Shown here one piece after another: positions 7,988-13,838 of a stretch of DNA of 17,631 nucleotides. Position 1 is the first letter of the stretch, and each line of letters starts with the position of its first letter. The translations under genes were made by a program, and so were the position numbers. The notes under the pieces were generated by a model that was given only the letters and a program-made list of their open reading frames with translations, did not search any database and had not been told where the DNA came from. This stretch comes from CAZUZD01 sp964624465 (GTDB lineage Bacteria; Planctomycetota; Planctomycetia; Isosphaerales; Isosphaeraceae): contig CAZUZD010000108.1 in assembly GCA_964624465.1 (NCBI GenBank), positions 1 to 17,631 on the forward strand, written 5' to 3'.

Positions 7988-9613
7988 ATGTCACGCCTTG
8001 AGCGATTCCGACGCGTGGCCCGACGCGGGTGGGCGGTCGCGCTGGCGACCTGCCTGGGCGGTCCGACGCTGGCCAGGGCCCAGGGGCCGACCGTCGACCC
8101 CGGCCAGGTGACCCTGCCGGGCGCCGGCAGCTCATCGCTGGGCCGATCGCCCGGCTCGGGCGTCTCGACCCTGGCCGCCCCGGGCTCCGGCGCCGGGGGG
8201 ATGGCCGACGACGGCCAGATCCTGGGCGGTCGGCCGGGCGCCTCGACACCCCGCGTGCCGACGGCCATCGCGACCCCCGGCGGGGCGGGCGGGCAGCCCA
8301 CCGGCACCAGTGCCATCATCCTGCCGACGCCGCTGCAGGTGCCCGAGCCGCCGGTCTACGGCACCCTCGACTTCCCCTCGGTGGCCGTCGATATGGGCAC
8401 CCCCGGCGGCCTGACCCTCGACGAGTCGATCGAGCGGCTGGTGCGGGACAACCTCCAGCTCCGCAGCCAGTTCTTCGAGCTGCCCCAGGCGCAGGCCGAC
8501 ATCCTCACCGCCAGCCTGCGGGCCAACCCGATCCTGTATGCCGACGCCCAGCTCGTGCCGTACGGCTCGTACTCGTCGGCCCGGCCCGGCGGCCCGATCC
8601 AGTACGACGTGAACATTTCGCACCCCATCGACGCCACCGGCAAGCGCCGGGCGCGCATGACGGTCGCCGGGCAGGCCAAGCGGGTGCTCGAGGCGCAGTT
8701 CCAGGACGCCGTCCGGCTCCAGATCGCCAACCTCTACACGGCGCACCTGAGCGTGCTGGCCGCCCGCCAGCGGGTCCGCTACGCCGTGGCGGGCGTCGAG
8801 GGGCTCGATCAGGTGCTCAAGCCGCTGGAGTCGCGGGTGCAGGCCGGCCAGATCACCCCGGCCGAGTACAACCGCGTGAAGCTCCAGCGCGAGACGGCCG
8901 CCCTGGCCCTCCGCGACGAGGAGGAGAACCTGGCCCAGGCCCGCCGCACCCTGGCCACCTTGCTGAACGTCGACCCGACGTCGGCCGAGGCCGTGGAGGT
9001 CTCCGGCACCATCCGGGATGATGGCCCCGAGCCGCCGGCCCTGCCCGAGCTGGTCAACCTGGCCCTGGCCAACCGCCCCGACCTGGTCGCGTACCGGCTC
9101 GGCATCGCGCGGGCCCAGGCCGACGTCAAGCTCGCCCACGCCAACCGGCTCAATGACCTGTACGTCCTGGCGCAACCGTACACCTTCCAGGACAACACGC
9201 CCTTCGGCGGCAAGAGCTCGACCTCATGGGCCGTCGGCATCACCGTGCCCCTGCCGGTGTACAACCGCAACCAGGGCAACATCCAGCGGGCGCGGCTGAA
9301 CGTGGCCCAGACCCAGACCGAGCTGGCCGAACTCCAGCGCCGGGTCGTCACCGAGGTGCAGCAGGCGTTCCGCGAATACAGCGTCACCCGCGAGGCCGTG
9401 CAGCGGATCGAGACCGAGCTGCGGCCGGCCGCCGAGCAGGTGCTCCGCACCGTGCGACGGCAGTACGAGGAGGGGTCCATCGGCGTGATCGAGTACATCA
9501 CCGCCCGCCAGGAGTACAACCAGGTCGTCAAGCAGTACCTGGAGACCCTGATCCGCCACCGCCAGAGCATGCTCGCCCTGAACACCGCCATCGGCCGTCG
9601 CCTGCTGCCCTGA
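7988..9613 (+). CDS. TolC-family outer-membrane efflux channel protein, 541 aa
   Basis: An outer-membrane protein of the TolC/OEP family, which forms the exit duct for efflux pumps or type I secretion. A signal peptide covers residues 1 to about 31 (ending LARAQ). About 110 residues of Gly/Pro/Thr-rich linker follow. Two OEP repeats then begin near GGLTLDESIERLV (about 140) and near PALPELVNLALANRPDLVAYR (about 350). Long heptad-like helices (for example LRDEEENLAQARRTLATLLN and TELAELQRRVVTEVQQAF) and the closing GVIEYITARQEYNQVVKQYLETLIRHRQ are typical. The ATG at 7988 has AGGAGG about 11 nt upstream. No membrane-fusion protein or inner-membrane pump is adjacent; the RND gene at 241-2748 is of the MMPL type and is not obviously its partner. 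Confidence 0.92.
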   Translation: MSRLERFRRVARRGWAVALATCLGGPTLARAQGPTVDPGQVTLPGAGSSSLGRSPGSGVSTLAAPGSGAGGMADDGQILGGRPGASTPRVPTAIATPGGAGGQPTGTSAIILPTPLQVPEPPVYGTLDFPSVAVDMGTPGGLTLDESIERLVRDNLQLRSQFFELPQAQADILTASLRANPILYADAQLVPYGSYSSARPGGPIQYDVNISHPIDATGKRRARMTVAGQAKRVLEAQFQDAVRLQIANLYTAHLSVLAARQRVRYAVAGVEGLDQVLKPLESRVQAGQITPAEYNRVKLQRETAALALRDEEENLAQARRTLATLLNVDPTSAEAVEVSGTIRDDGPEPPALPELVNLALANRPDLVAYRLGIARAQADVKLAHANRLNDLYVLAQPYTFQDNTPFGGKSSTSWAVGITVPLPVYNRNQGNIQRARLNVAQTQTELAELQRRVVTEVQQAFREYSVTREAVQRIETELRPAAEQVLRTVRRQYEEGSIGVIEYITARQEYNQVVKQYLETLIRHRQSMLALNTAIGRRLLP

Positions 9614-9647
9614 GCCGCCGGACCTCGGGTCGATGGACCAACGCCAA

Positions 9648-9691
9648 CGGCCGGGCCCACGACTCGCACGGGCGATTCGGGGGCCCGGCCG
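9648..9691. terminator. Long inverted repeat after the TolC-like gene
   Basis: CGGCCGGGCCC (9648-9658) pairs perfectly with GGGCCCGGCCG (9681-9691) around a 22-nt loop, 35 nt past the stop codon. It is the first of two hairpins between convergent genes and can fold in either direction. No T-tract. Confidence 0.5.
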
Positions 9692-9696
9692 GCGTT

Positions 9697-9722
9697 TCGG
9701 GTCGGCGCTGGAGCCGACCCGA
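9697..9722. terminator. Bidirectional hairpin between tolC-like and arsR genes
   Basis: TCGGGTCGG (9697-9705) and CCGACCCGA (9714-9722) form a perfect 9-bp stem with an 8-nt loop. It ends 21 nt from the arsR stop codon and probably serves both convergent genes. Confidence 0.6.
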
Positions 9723-9743
9723 GGGATCGCAGAGGGGTCAGGC

Positions 9744-10097
9744 TCAGCCGATCAGGCCCTGGACCACGCGGGCGAGGTCCGCGCCGATCTCGGTGAGGCT
9801 GTAGAAGTTGTTCTTGCCCTGGCGGCGGGGGGAGATCACGCCGCCGTGGCGCAGGAGGGCGAGGTGGTGGCTGACGGCCGGCTGGCTCTGGCCGAGCTGC
9901 TCGCAGAGGGCACCGACGTGGCGCTCGCCCTCGGAGAGGATCAGGATCACCTGCAGGCGGGTCGGGTCGCTGACGTGCTTCAGCAGGGTCGAGGCCCGAC
10001 GGGCCTGGGCCAGCTTGACGTCGGCCTCCTTGACGGTCTTGGCGCGAGCGGCTCGGGAGAGGGTCGGGGTCTTGACACTGGCCTTCGTCAACGCCAT
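9744..10097 (-). CDS. ArsR/SmtB-family winged-helix transcriptional regulator, 117 aa
   Basis: A small DNA-binding repressor of the ArsR type. The core is VSDPTRLQVILILSEGERH (42-60), the recognition helix QPAVSHHLALLRHGGVI (72-88), and the wing SPRRQGKNNFYSLT (89-102). A Lys/Ala-rich stretch of about 35 residues precedes the core. The usual metal box ELCVCDL is replaced by HVGALCEQL with one cysteine (C65), and no SmtB-type alpha-5 His/Asp cluster is seen. The inducer therefore cannot be named; it may not be a metal. The ATG at 10097 has AGGAG 9 nt upstream. A promoter and an 18-bp palindrome about 200 nt upstream suggest autoregulation. The gene follows the SCO lipoprotein gene on the same strand and converges on the TolC-like gene. 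Confidence 0.9.
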   Translation of the reverse strand: MALTKASVKTPTLSRAARAKTVKEADVKLAQARRASTLLKHVSDPTRLQVILILSEGERHVGALCEQLGQSQPAVSHHLALLRHGGVISPRRQGKNNFYSLTEIGADLARVVQGLIG

Positions 10098-10233
10098 GGC
10101 GAAAAACTCCTGACTCGGCCGGGGCCGGGGCCCCGGGCGGTGCCCGAGTGGACGGGGAAGCCCGGACAGGACGGCGACGAAGCGCCAGGGCCACGTCGCG
10201 GGCTCCGGCCAGTGGCTCCGATCGTCCTGCCGT

Positions 10234-10256
10234 GCCGGAACTCACGTCGTTCCGGC
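10234..10256 (-). promoter_or_regulatory. Perfect hairpin in the arsR leader
   Basis: GCCGGAAC (10234-10241) pairs with GTTCCGGC (10249-10256) around a 7-nt loop. It lies midway between the candidate start of transcription and the arsR start codon. It may act as an attenuator or stabiliser, or be a second protein-binding site. Confidence 0.4.
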
Positions 10257-10297
10257 CGACTCCCCAGGGCGGGGCCGGGCACCTCGGGGGCCCCGCC

Positions 10298-10315
10298 TTA
10301 GGTGTATACGCCTAA
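10298..10315. promoter_or_regulatory. 18-bp palindrome, candidate ArsR operator
   Basis: TTAGGTGTATACGCCTAA is symmetric apart from one mismatched pair (T10303 against G10310). Its size and shape suit a dimeric winged-helix repressor. It overlaps the -10 box of the promoter at 10314-10341 and the expected start of transcription, where a bound repressor would block RNA polymerase. That ArsR binds it is inference. Confidence 0.6.
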
Positions 10316-10341
10316 TGTATCACAACCGGGGCGACTGACAA
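10314..10341 (-). promoter_or_regulatory. Candidate sigma-70-type promoter for arsR
   Basis: On the minus strand, TTGTCA (10336-10341) is followed after 16 nt by TACATT (10314-10319). These match the consensus at four of six and four of six positions, in an AT-rich patch of an otherwise GC-rich genome. The -10 box runs into the 18-bp palindrome. Confidence 0.55.
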
Positions 10342-10373
10342 CATCTTTCTTCAATTGCGAATAGGAATGTTGT
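10338..10373. promoter_or_regulatory. Second dyad overlapping the -35 box
   Basis: ACAACAT (10338-10344) and ATGTTGT (10367-10373) form a perfect 7-bp inverted repeat with a 22-nt AT-rich spacer. One arm overlaps the -35 hexamer. It may be an activator or repressor site distinct from the 18-bp palindrome. Confidence 0.35.
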
Positions 10374-10431
10374 GGTCGTTTGTCTTGGATACTTCTGACG
10401 CCGGAGCTTCCTGACACCGGCGCACCCGGGC

Positions 10432-11385
10432 TTATCCGGGCACATCCTTGCGTGATTGGGTGTCGAGCGCGGCGCGGGCGACCTCGGCCGTCGGCCAGCG
10501 GCTGCCGGTCCAGAGCCCGACCAGGCGGCCGTCGGGCCCGATCACGGCGGTGCTCAGCGAGTGGATGATCTCGCGGCCCGTCGGGGCGTAGTTCAGCCCC
10601 AGCGCGGCGGCGATCGGGAACAGCGCCTCGTGCGAGGCGACCGCGAAGGTCCAGCGCGGGGGCTTCGCTCCCAGCAGGCGGGCGTGGGCGGCCAGCACCG
10701 CGGGCGTGTCGTGCTCGGGGTCGAAGCTGACCGACAGCAGCCGCACGCCGTCACCGCCGTCGGCCGTCGCCAGCCGCCGCGCGAGCTCGGCGAACTTGCG
10801 GTCGATGGCCGGGCAGAAGTCGGGCAGGGGACAGCGGGTGTAGATGAAGGTCAGGACGATCGTCCGGCCACGCAGGTCGGCCAGCCGCAGCGGCGTGCCG
10901 TCCTGGGTCGTGACCGTCAGGTCGGGCACCGGGTCGCCCGGCTGGATCGTGGCGCGGGGCACGGCCGGGCCGTCGGCCGGGGTCGGCTCGGCCAGGGCGG
11001 TGATCACGACATCCGTCAAGGACGAGCGGTCGACCTCGACCCGGAGCGTACCACTGATCGTGTCGCCGACCTGCAACTCGGCCAGGATCGGGTCGGCCTT
11101 CAGGTCGAAGGGCATGGTCATCGCCGGCATGAAGCCGGGGATCGCCTCGTGGCGGATCGCCACCGAGCCCGACTCCCGGTCCACCGTGCGCACGACACCC
11201 ACCAGCGGATAGGCCCGGACTTCGCCGGCCACCGCGGTCGGGGGCGACTCGTCCGCCGGGGCGATCGCGGGCGCAACGGCCGGGACCTGGGGCGTGGCCG
11301 GGGCGCACCCCAGGGCAACGCCCATGCCGATCACGGGCAGGACGCGGGCACGCCTCGGGGGGGGGGCAGAGGCAGTCCGGGGCAT
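10432..11385 (-). CDS. CusF-like plus SCO1/SenC fusion lipoprotein, 317 aa
   Basis: A predicted lipoprotein (lipobox ALGC, C27) with two copper-type domains. Residues about 60-130 resemble the CusF/Cu-chaperone fold, with H79 and the methionine cluster IPGFMPAMTMPF (M86, M89, M91). Residues about 145-305 are a SCO1/SenC thioredoxin-fold domain, with YTRCPLPDFCP (C185, C191) and the conserved His in REIIHS (H275). The SCO cysteines are spaced CX5C rather than the common CX3C. SCO proteins deliver copper to the CuA site of cytochrome oxidase or act in thiol redox. The ATG at 11385 is chosen because a basic n-region, hydrophobic stretch and lipobox follow directly; its ribosome site is weak, and ATGs at 11427 and 11454 are alternatives. 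A run of 10 C residues lies in the signal peptide codons. The gene sits between creatininase and arsR genes on the same strand. Confidence 0.88.
   Translation of the reverse strand: MPRTASAPPPRRARVLPVIGMGVALGCAPATPQVPAVAPAIAPADESPPTAVAGEVRAYPLVGVVRTVDRESGSVAIRHEAIPGFMPAMTMPFDLKADPILAELQVGDTISGTLRVEVDRSSLTDVVITALAEPTPADGPAVPRATIQPGDPVPDLTVTTQDGTPLRLADLRGRTIVLTFIYTRCPLPDFCPAIDRKFAELARRLATADGGDGVRLLSVSFDPEHDTPAVLAAHARLLGAKPPRWTFAVASHEALFPIAAALGLNYAPTGREIIHSLSTAVIGPDGRLVGLWTGSRWPTAEVARAALDTQSRKDVPG
11357..11366. repeat. Homopolymer run of 10 G (10 C in the coding strand)
   Basis: Ten G in a row on the plus strand encode Pro-Pro-Pro in the SCO signal peptide n-region. A second run of eight G lies just upstream at 11407-11414. 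Such tracts slip in replication and also cause sequencing errors; a change of one base would shift the reading frame ahead of the lipobox. Confidence 0.9.
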
Positions 11386-11496
11386 GGGCTTCGGGGGTCG
11401 GCAGCTGGGGGGGGCGGGCGGAACCATCCAGGCAATGGCACGTCGCGGACGCAAGCATCCGGGAAAAACGCCTGCGCGTCGAGGGCAAAGTTGCCT

Positions 11497-12264
11497 TCAG
11501 AACGGAAATTGTTCGTCCAGCGGGCTGGCGGCCAGCTCGACGAGGAAATCGCCCAGCCGCTCGACCAGGATCTGCGAGAGCTGCTCCCCCTTGGCCGCCG
11601 TGGCTGCGTGGGGATTGCCGGCGCCGGAGTTCGTCGTCAGCAGGTGCCAGGGCCGGGTCAGCTCGACCCAGCCGCGGTTGACCGCCTCGAACCGGGTCTT
11701 CGCGATCCGGCCGTCGTCGGCGTGCTCCAGCGCGACCAGGTCGGGGCGGTAGACGAGCATCAGGCTCGTCTCCATCTCGCCGGCGTGGTCGTCGGGCTGG
11801 CTGAAGATCTCGGCGTGGCGGTCGGTGGCGACCTTGAACCAGTTGCAGAGGAACAGGTGCACGGGGGTCTGGCCGTGGAGCTGGCGGAGCATCCACTTGA
11901 AGTCGTTGCCGCCGTGGCCGTTGAGGATCACACACCGCTGCACGCCCGAGCCGGCCAGCGACCCGAGGAGGTCGGTGACCACGGCCAGCAGGGTCGTCGG
12001 ATTCAGGTTCATCGAGAGCGGGAACCGGTGCTGGTTCGTCTCGGTGCCGTACGGGATCGTCGGCAGCGCCACGACCCGGGCGCCCCGCTCGTGGGCCCGC
12101 TGGCAGGCGCGATCGGCCAGCACGTCGACCTGGATCGTGTCGGTGGCGTAGGGCAGGTGCAGGTTGTGCGGCTCGGTGGCGCCGAAGGGGAGCACGGCGA
12201 CGGCCGGCGGCGGCGTGTCCTTGAGGTGCCGGTACGTCAGGTCGGCCAGCTGCCAGGGGCGCAT
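11497..12264 (-). CDS. Creatininase-family amidohydrolase, 255 aa
   Basis: A metal-dependent hydrolase of the creatininase (creatinine amidohydrolase/MftE/ArfB) family. Landmarks are LPFGATEPHNLHLPYATDT (25-43), with likely metal ligands E31, H33 and D42, then ILNGHGGN (113-120, H117), then DDHAGEMETS (158-167, with E163 or E165). Members open cyclic amides or related C-N bonds; the family also includes peptide- and riboflavin-pathway enzymes, so creatinine should not be assumed as substrate. The length is normal and no signal peptide is present, so it is cytoplasmic. The ATG at 12264 has only a weak GAG-type ribosome site. It is divergent from the glutamate dehydrogenase gene (196 bp) and 111 bp upstream of the SCO gene. 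Confidence 0.9.
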   Translation of the reverse strand: MRPWQLADLTYRHLKDTPPPAVAVLPFGATEPHNLHLPYATDTIQVDVLADRACQRAHERGARVVALPTIPYGTETNQHRFPLSMNLNPTTLLAVVTDLLGSLAGSGVQRCVILNGHGGNDFKWMLRQLHGQTPVHLFLCNWFKVATDRHAEIFSQPDDHAGEMETSLMLVYRPDLVALEHADDGRIAKTRFEAVNRGWVELTRPWHLLTTNSGAGNPHAATAAKGEQLSQILVERLGDFLVELAASPLDEQFPF

Positions 12265-12345
12265 GGGCGGATCTCAGGGCGGCGTGCGGGCGGGGGAGGA
12301 GCGGAGGGATCCGGGGGCCGGCGTGCCGGGCGGCCGGTGGTCGCC

Positions 12346-12375
12346 TTGCGGGGCTGGCGCCGGCTCCGTTACGAT
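12346..12375 (+). promoter_or_regulatory. Candidate promoter of the glutamate dehydrogenase gene
   Basis: TTGCGG (12346-12351) and TACGAT (12370-12375) are 18 nt apart, ending 85 nt before the ATG. Directly after the -10 box, CCTGCC (12376-12381) and GGCAGG (12391-12396) form a perfect 6-bp inverted repeat at the expected transcription start, possibly an operator. Confidence 0.35.
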
Positions 12376-12460
12376 CCTGCCTGATCGGTCGGCAGGTTCG
12401 AGCCTTGCTTGAGTGATACGGCGTCGGCGACCCTCAAGTCAATCAGGGACTCTCCCCCGC

Positions 12461-13693
12461 ATGCAAGCGTTCTTCGAGGCGACGAACTACTACTTCGATC
12501 AGGCGGCGAAGCGGCTGGACCTGAGCGAGAACATCCGCACCTTGATGATCGTGCCCGACCGCGAGCTGCGGGTCGAGGTCGCCATCGAGCTGGACTCCGG
12601 CGAGATCGGCAACTTTATCGGCTACCGCGTCCAGCACGACAACGCGCGCGGGCCCTTCAAGGGCGGGCTGCGGTACCACCCGCACGTCGACCAGGACGAG
12701 GCCCGCTCGCTGGCGAGCCTGATGACCTGGAAGACGGCGGTTGTGGACCTGCCCTACGGCGGCGGCAAGGGGGGCATCAACTGCGACCCCTCCAAGCTCT
12801 CCAGGGGGGAGCTGGAGCGGATCACCCGCAAGTTCGTCGAGAAGATCCACGACTTCATCGGGCCATACAAGGACATCCCGGCGCCCGACATGGGCACCGA
12901 CGCCCAGGTCATGGCCTGGATCATGAACGAGTACACCAAGTTCCACGGCTTCCACCCGGCCGTCGTCACCGGCAAGCCGGTCGAGCTGCACGGCTCGGCC
13001 GGGCGTGAGGCCGCCACCGGCTTCGGCGTGGCGATCGTCACCCGCGAGGCCCTGGGCAAGCTCAACCAGTCGATCCAGGGCACCAGCTTCGCCATCCAGG
13101 GCTTCGGCAACGTCGGCAGCCACACGGCGCGCATCCTGCACGACCTGGGTGGCAAGATCGTCGCTGTCTCCGATGCCTACGGGGCCCTCATCAACAAGAA
13201 CGGCCTGGACATCAGCGCGCTCGAGCAGCACATGGCCGAGCACCGCAAGGTCGTCGGCTTCGGCGGCGCCGAGGCCAGCACCAACGAGCAGCTGCTCACC
13301 GGCGAGGTCGACGTCCTGATCCCCGCCGCACTCGGTGGGGTGCTCGACGCCAAGATCGCCGAGGAGGTGCGGGCGAAGATGATCGTCGAGGCGGCCAACA
13401 GCCCGACCTGGCCCGAGGCCGACGAGGTCTTCCACCGCCGCGGCATTCCGGTCATCCCCGACATCCTCGCCAACGCCGGCGGCGTGGTCGTCTCCTACTT
13501 CGAGTGGGTCCAGAATCTGCAACACTTCCGCTGGGGCCTCGATCAGATCCAGCGCGAGCAGGAGAAGCGGATGGTGGAGGCGTTCCACGCCGTCTACGAC
13601 CTCTCCCAGCGCAAGGACGTGCCGATGCGCACGGCCGCCTTCATGCTCGCCATCAACCGCGTCGGCCGCGCCCGGGTCCTGGGCGGCATCTGA
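12461..13693 (+). CDS. gdhA: Glutamate dehydrogenase (Glu/Leu/Phe/Val dehydrogenase family), 410 aa
   Basis: The enzyme interconverts glutamate and 2-oxoglutarate plus ammonia with NAD(P), joining carbon and nitrogen metabolism in the cytoplasm. The substrate-site lysines are all present: K67 in FKGGLRY, K91 in MTWKTA and catalytic K103 in GGGKGG. They have the same spacing as the three lysines of clostridial GDH. The catalytic aspartate is D143 in PAPDMGTD. The Rossmann motif GFGNVG is at 214-219, and the strand after it ends VAVSDAYG, which does not settle NAD against NADP. The length (410) fits the small hexameric bacterial/archaeal class. The ATG at 12461 starts the family-like sequence and has AGGGA about 11 nt upstream. 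The purB gene follows after 145 bp. Base and codon use match the neighbours. Confidence 0.95.
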   Translation: MQAFFEATNYYFDQAAKRLDLSENIRTLMIVPDRELRVEVAIELDSGEIGNFIGYRVQHDNARGPFKGGLRYHPHVDQDEARSLASLMTWKTAVVDLPYGGGKGGINCDPSKLSRGELERITRKFVEKIHDFIGPYKDIPAPDMGTDAQVMAWIMNEYTKFHGFHPAVVTGKPVELHGSAGREAATGFGVAIVTREALGKLNQSIQGTSFAIQGFGNVGSHTARILHDLGGKIVAVSDAYGALINKNGLDISALEQHMAEHRKVVGFGGAEASTNEQLLTGEVDVLIPAALGGVLDAKIAEEVRAKMIVEAANSPTWPEADEVFHRRGIPVIPDILANAGGVVVSYFEWVQNLQHFRWGLDQIQREQEKRMVEAFHAVYDLSQRKDVPMRTAAFMLAINRVGRARVLGGI

Positions 13694-13734
13694 GCCCGCC
13701 GCCCTGGCGATCGATCCGACCGGCGCGGTTGCGG

Positions 13735-13773
13735 TATAACGGAGGGGTCGGGCGGCCCGGCGACGAACCGGGC
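13735..13773 (+). promoter_or_regulatory. Candidate purB -10 box and leader hairpin
   Basis: TATAAC at 13735-13740 is the only strong AT-rich hexamer in the 145-bp gap after the dehydrogenase gene and would be a -10 box 98 nt before the purB ATG. No good -35 is visible. Downstream, GCCCGG (13755-13760) and CCGGGC (13768-13773) form a hairpin, within a direct repeat of the word GGGCGGCCCGG. Confidence 0.35.
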
Positions 13774-13838
13774 GGCCCGGCCCCTCCGCGCGTTCCCAGT
13801 CCCGATCCCGCCCCAGCACCCGATTGGTCTTCAGCCCG

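Larger units (their letters stand above)
10098..10431. promoter_or_regulatory. arsR upstream region (334 bp) with AT-rich island and leader
   Basis: This region between the SCO and arsR genes has two parts. From about 10298 to 10390 the sequence is strikingly AT-rich for this genome and holds a promoter-like pair and two dyads, listed separately. From 10297 down to 10098 it is GC-rich and would be a leader RNA of about 200 nt containing a perfect hairpin. No convincing gene lies within it. Confidence 0.55.

Noticed and set aside
10088..10282. A 64-codon minus-strand frame in the arsR leader that overlaps the arsR start by 10 nt, resembling a coupled leader peptide.
   Set aside because: It starts at GTG with no good ribosome site and is Pro/Arg/Gly/Ser-rich as random GC-rich sequence would be. 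Conservation data would be needed to revive it.
11497..12264. Naming the amidohydrolase as a true creatininase.
   Set aside because: The family covers several reactions and nothing in the sequence or neighbours indicates creatinine use, so only the family is given.
12443..13819. A 458-codon minus-strand frame opposite glutamate dehydrogenase.
   Set aside because: The plus strand has every catalytic residue of GDH; the opposite frame is Asp/Val/Gly/Leu-rich with no family features.
13741..13838. A purine riboswitch before purB.
   Set aside because: The leader has only a short GC hairpin and a direct repeat, without the three-way junction and conserved loop bases of the purine riboswitch class.
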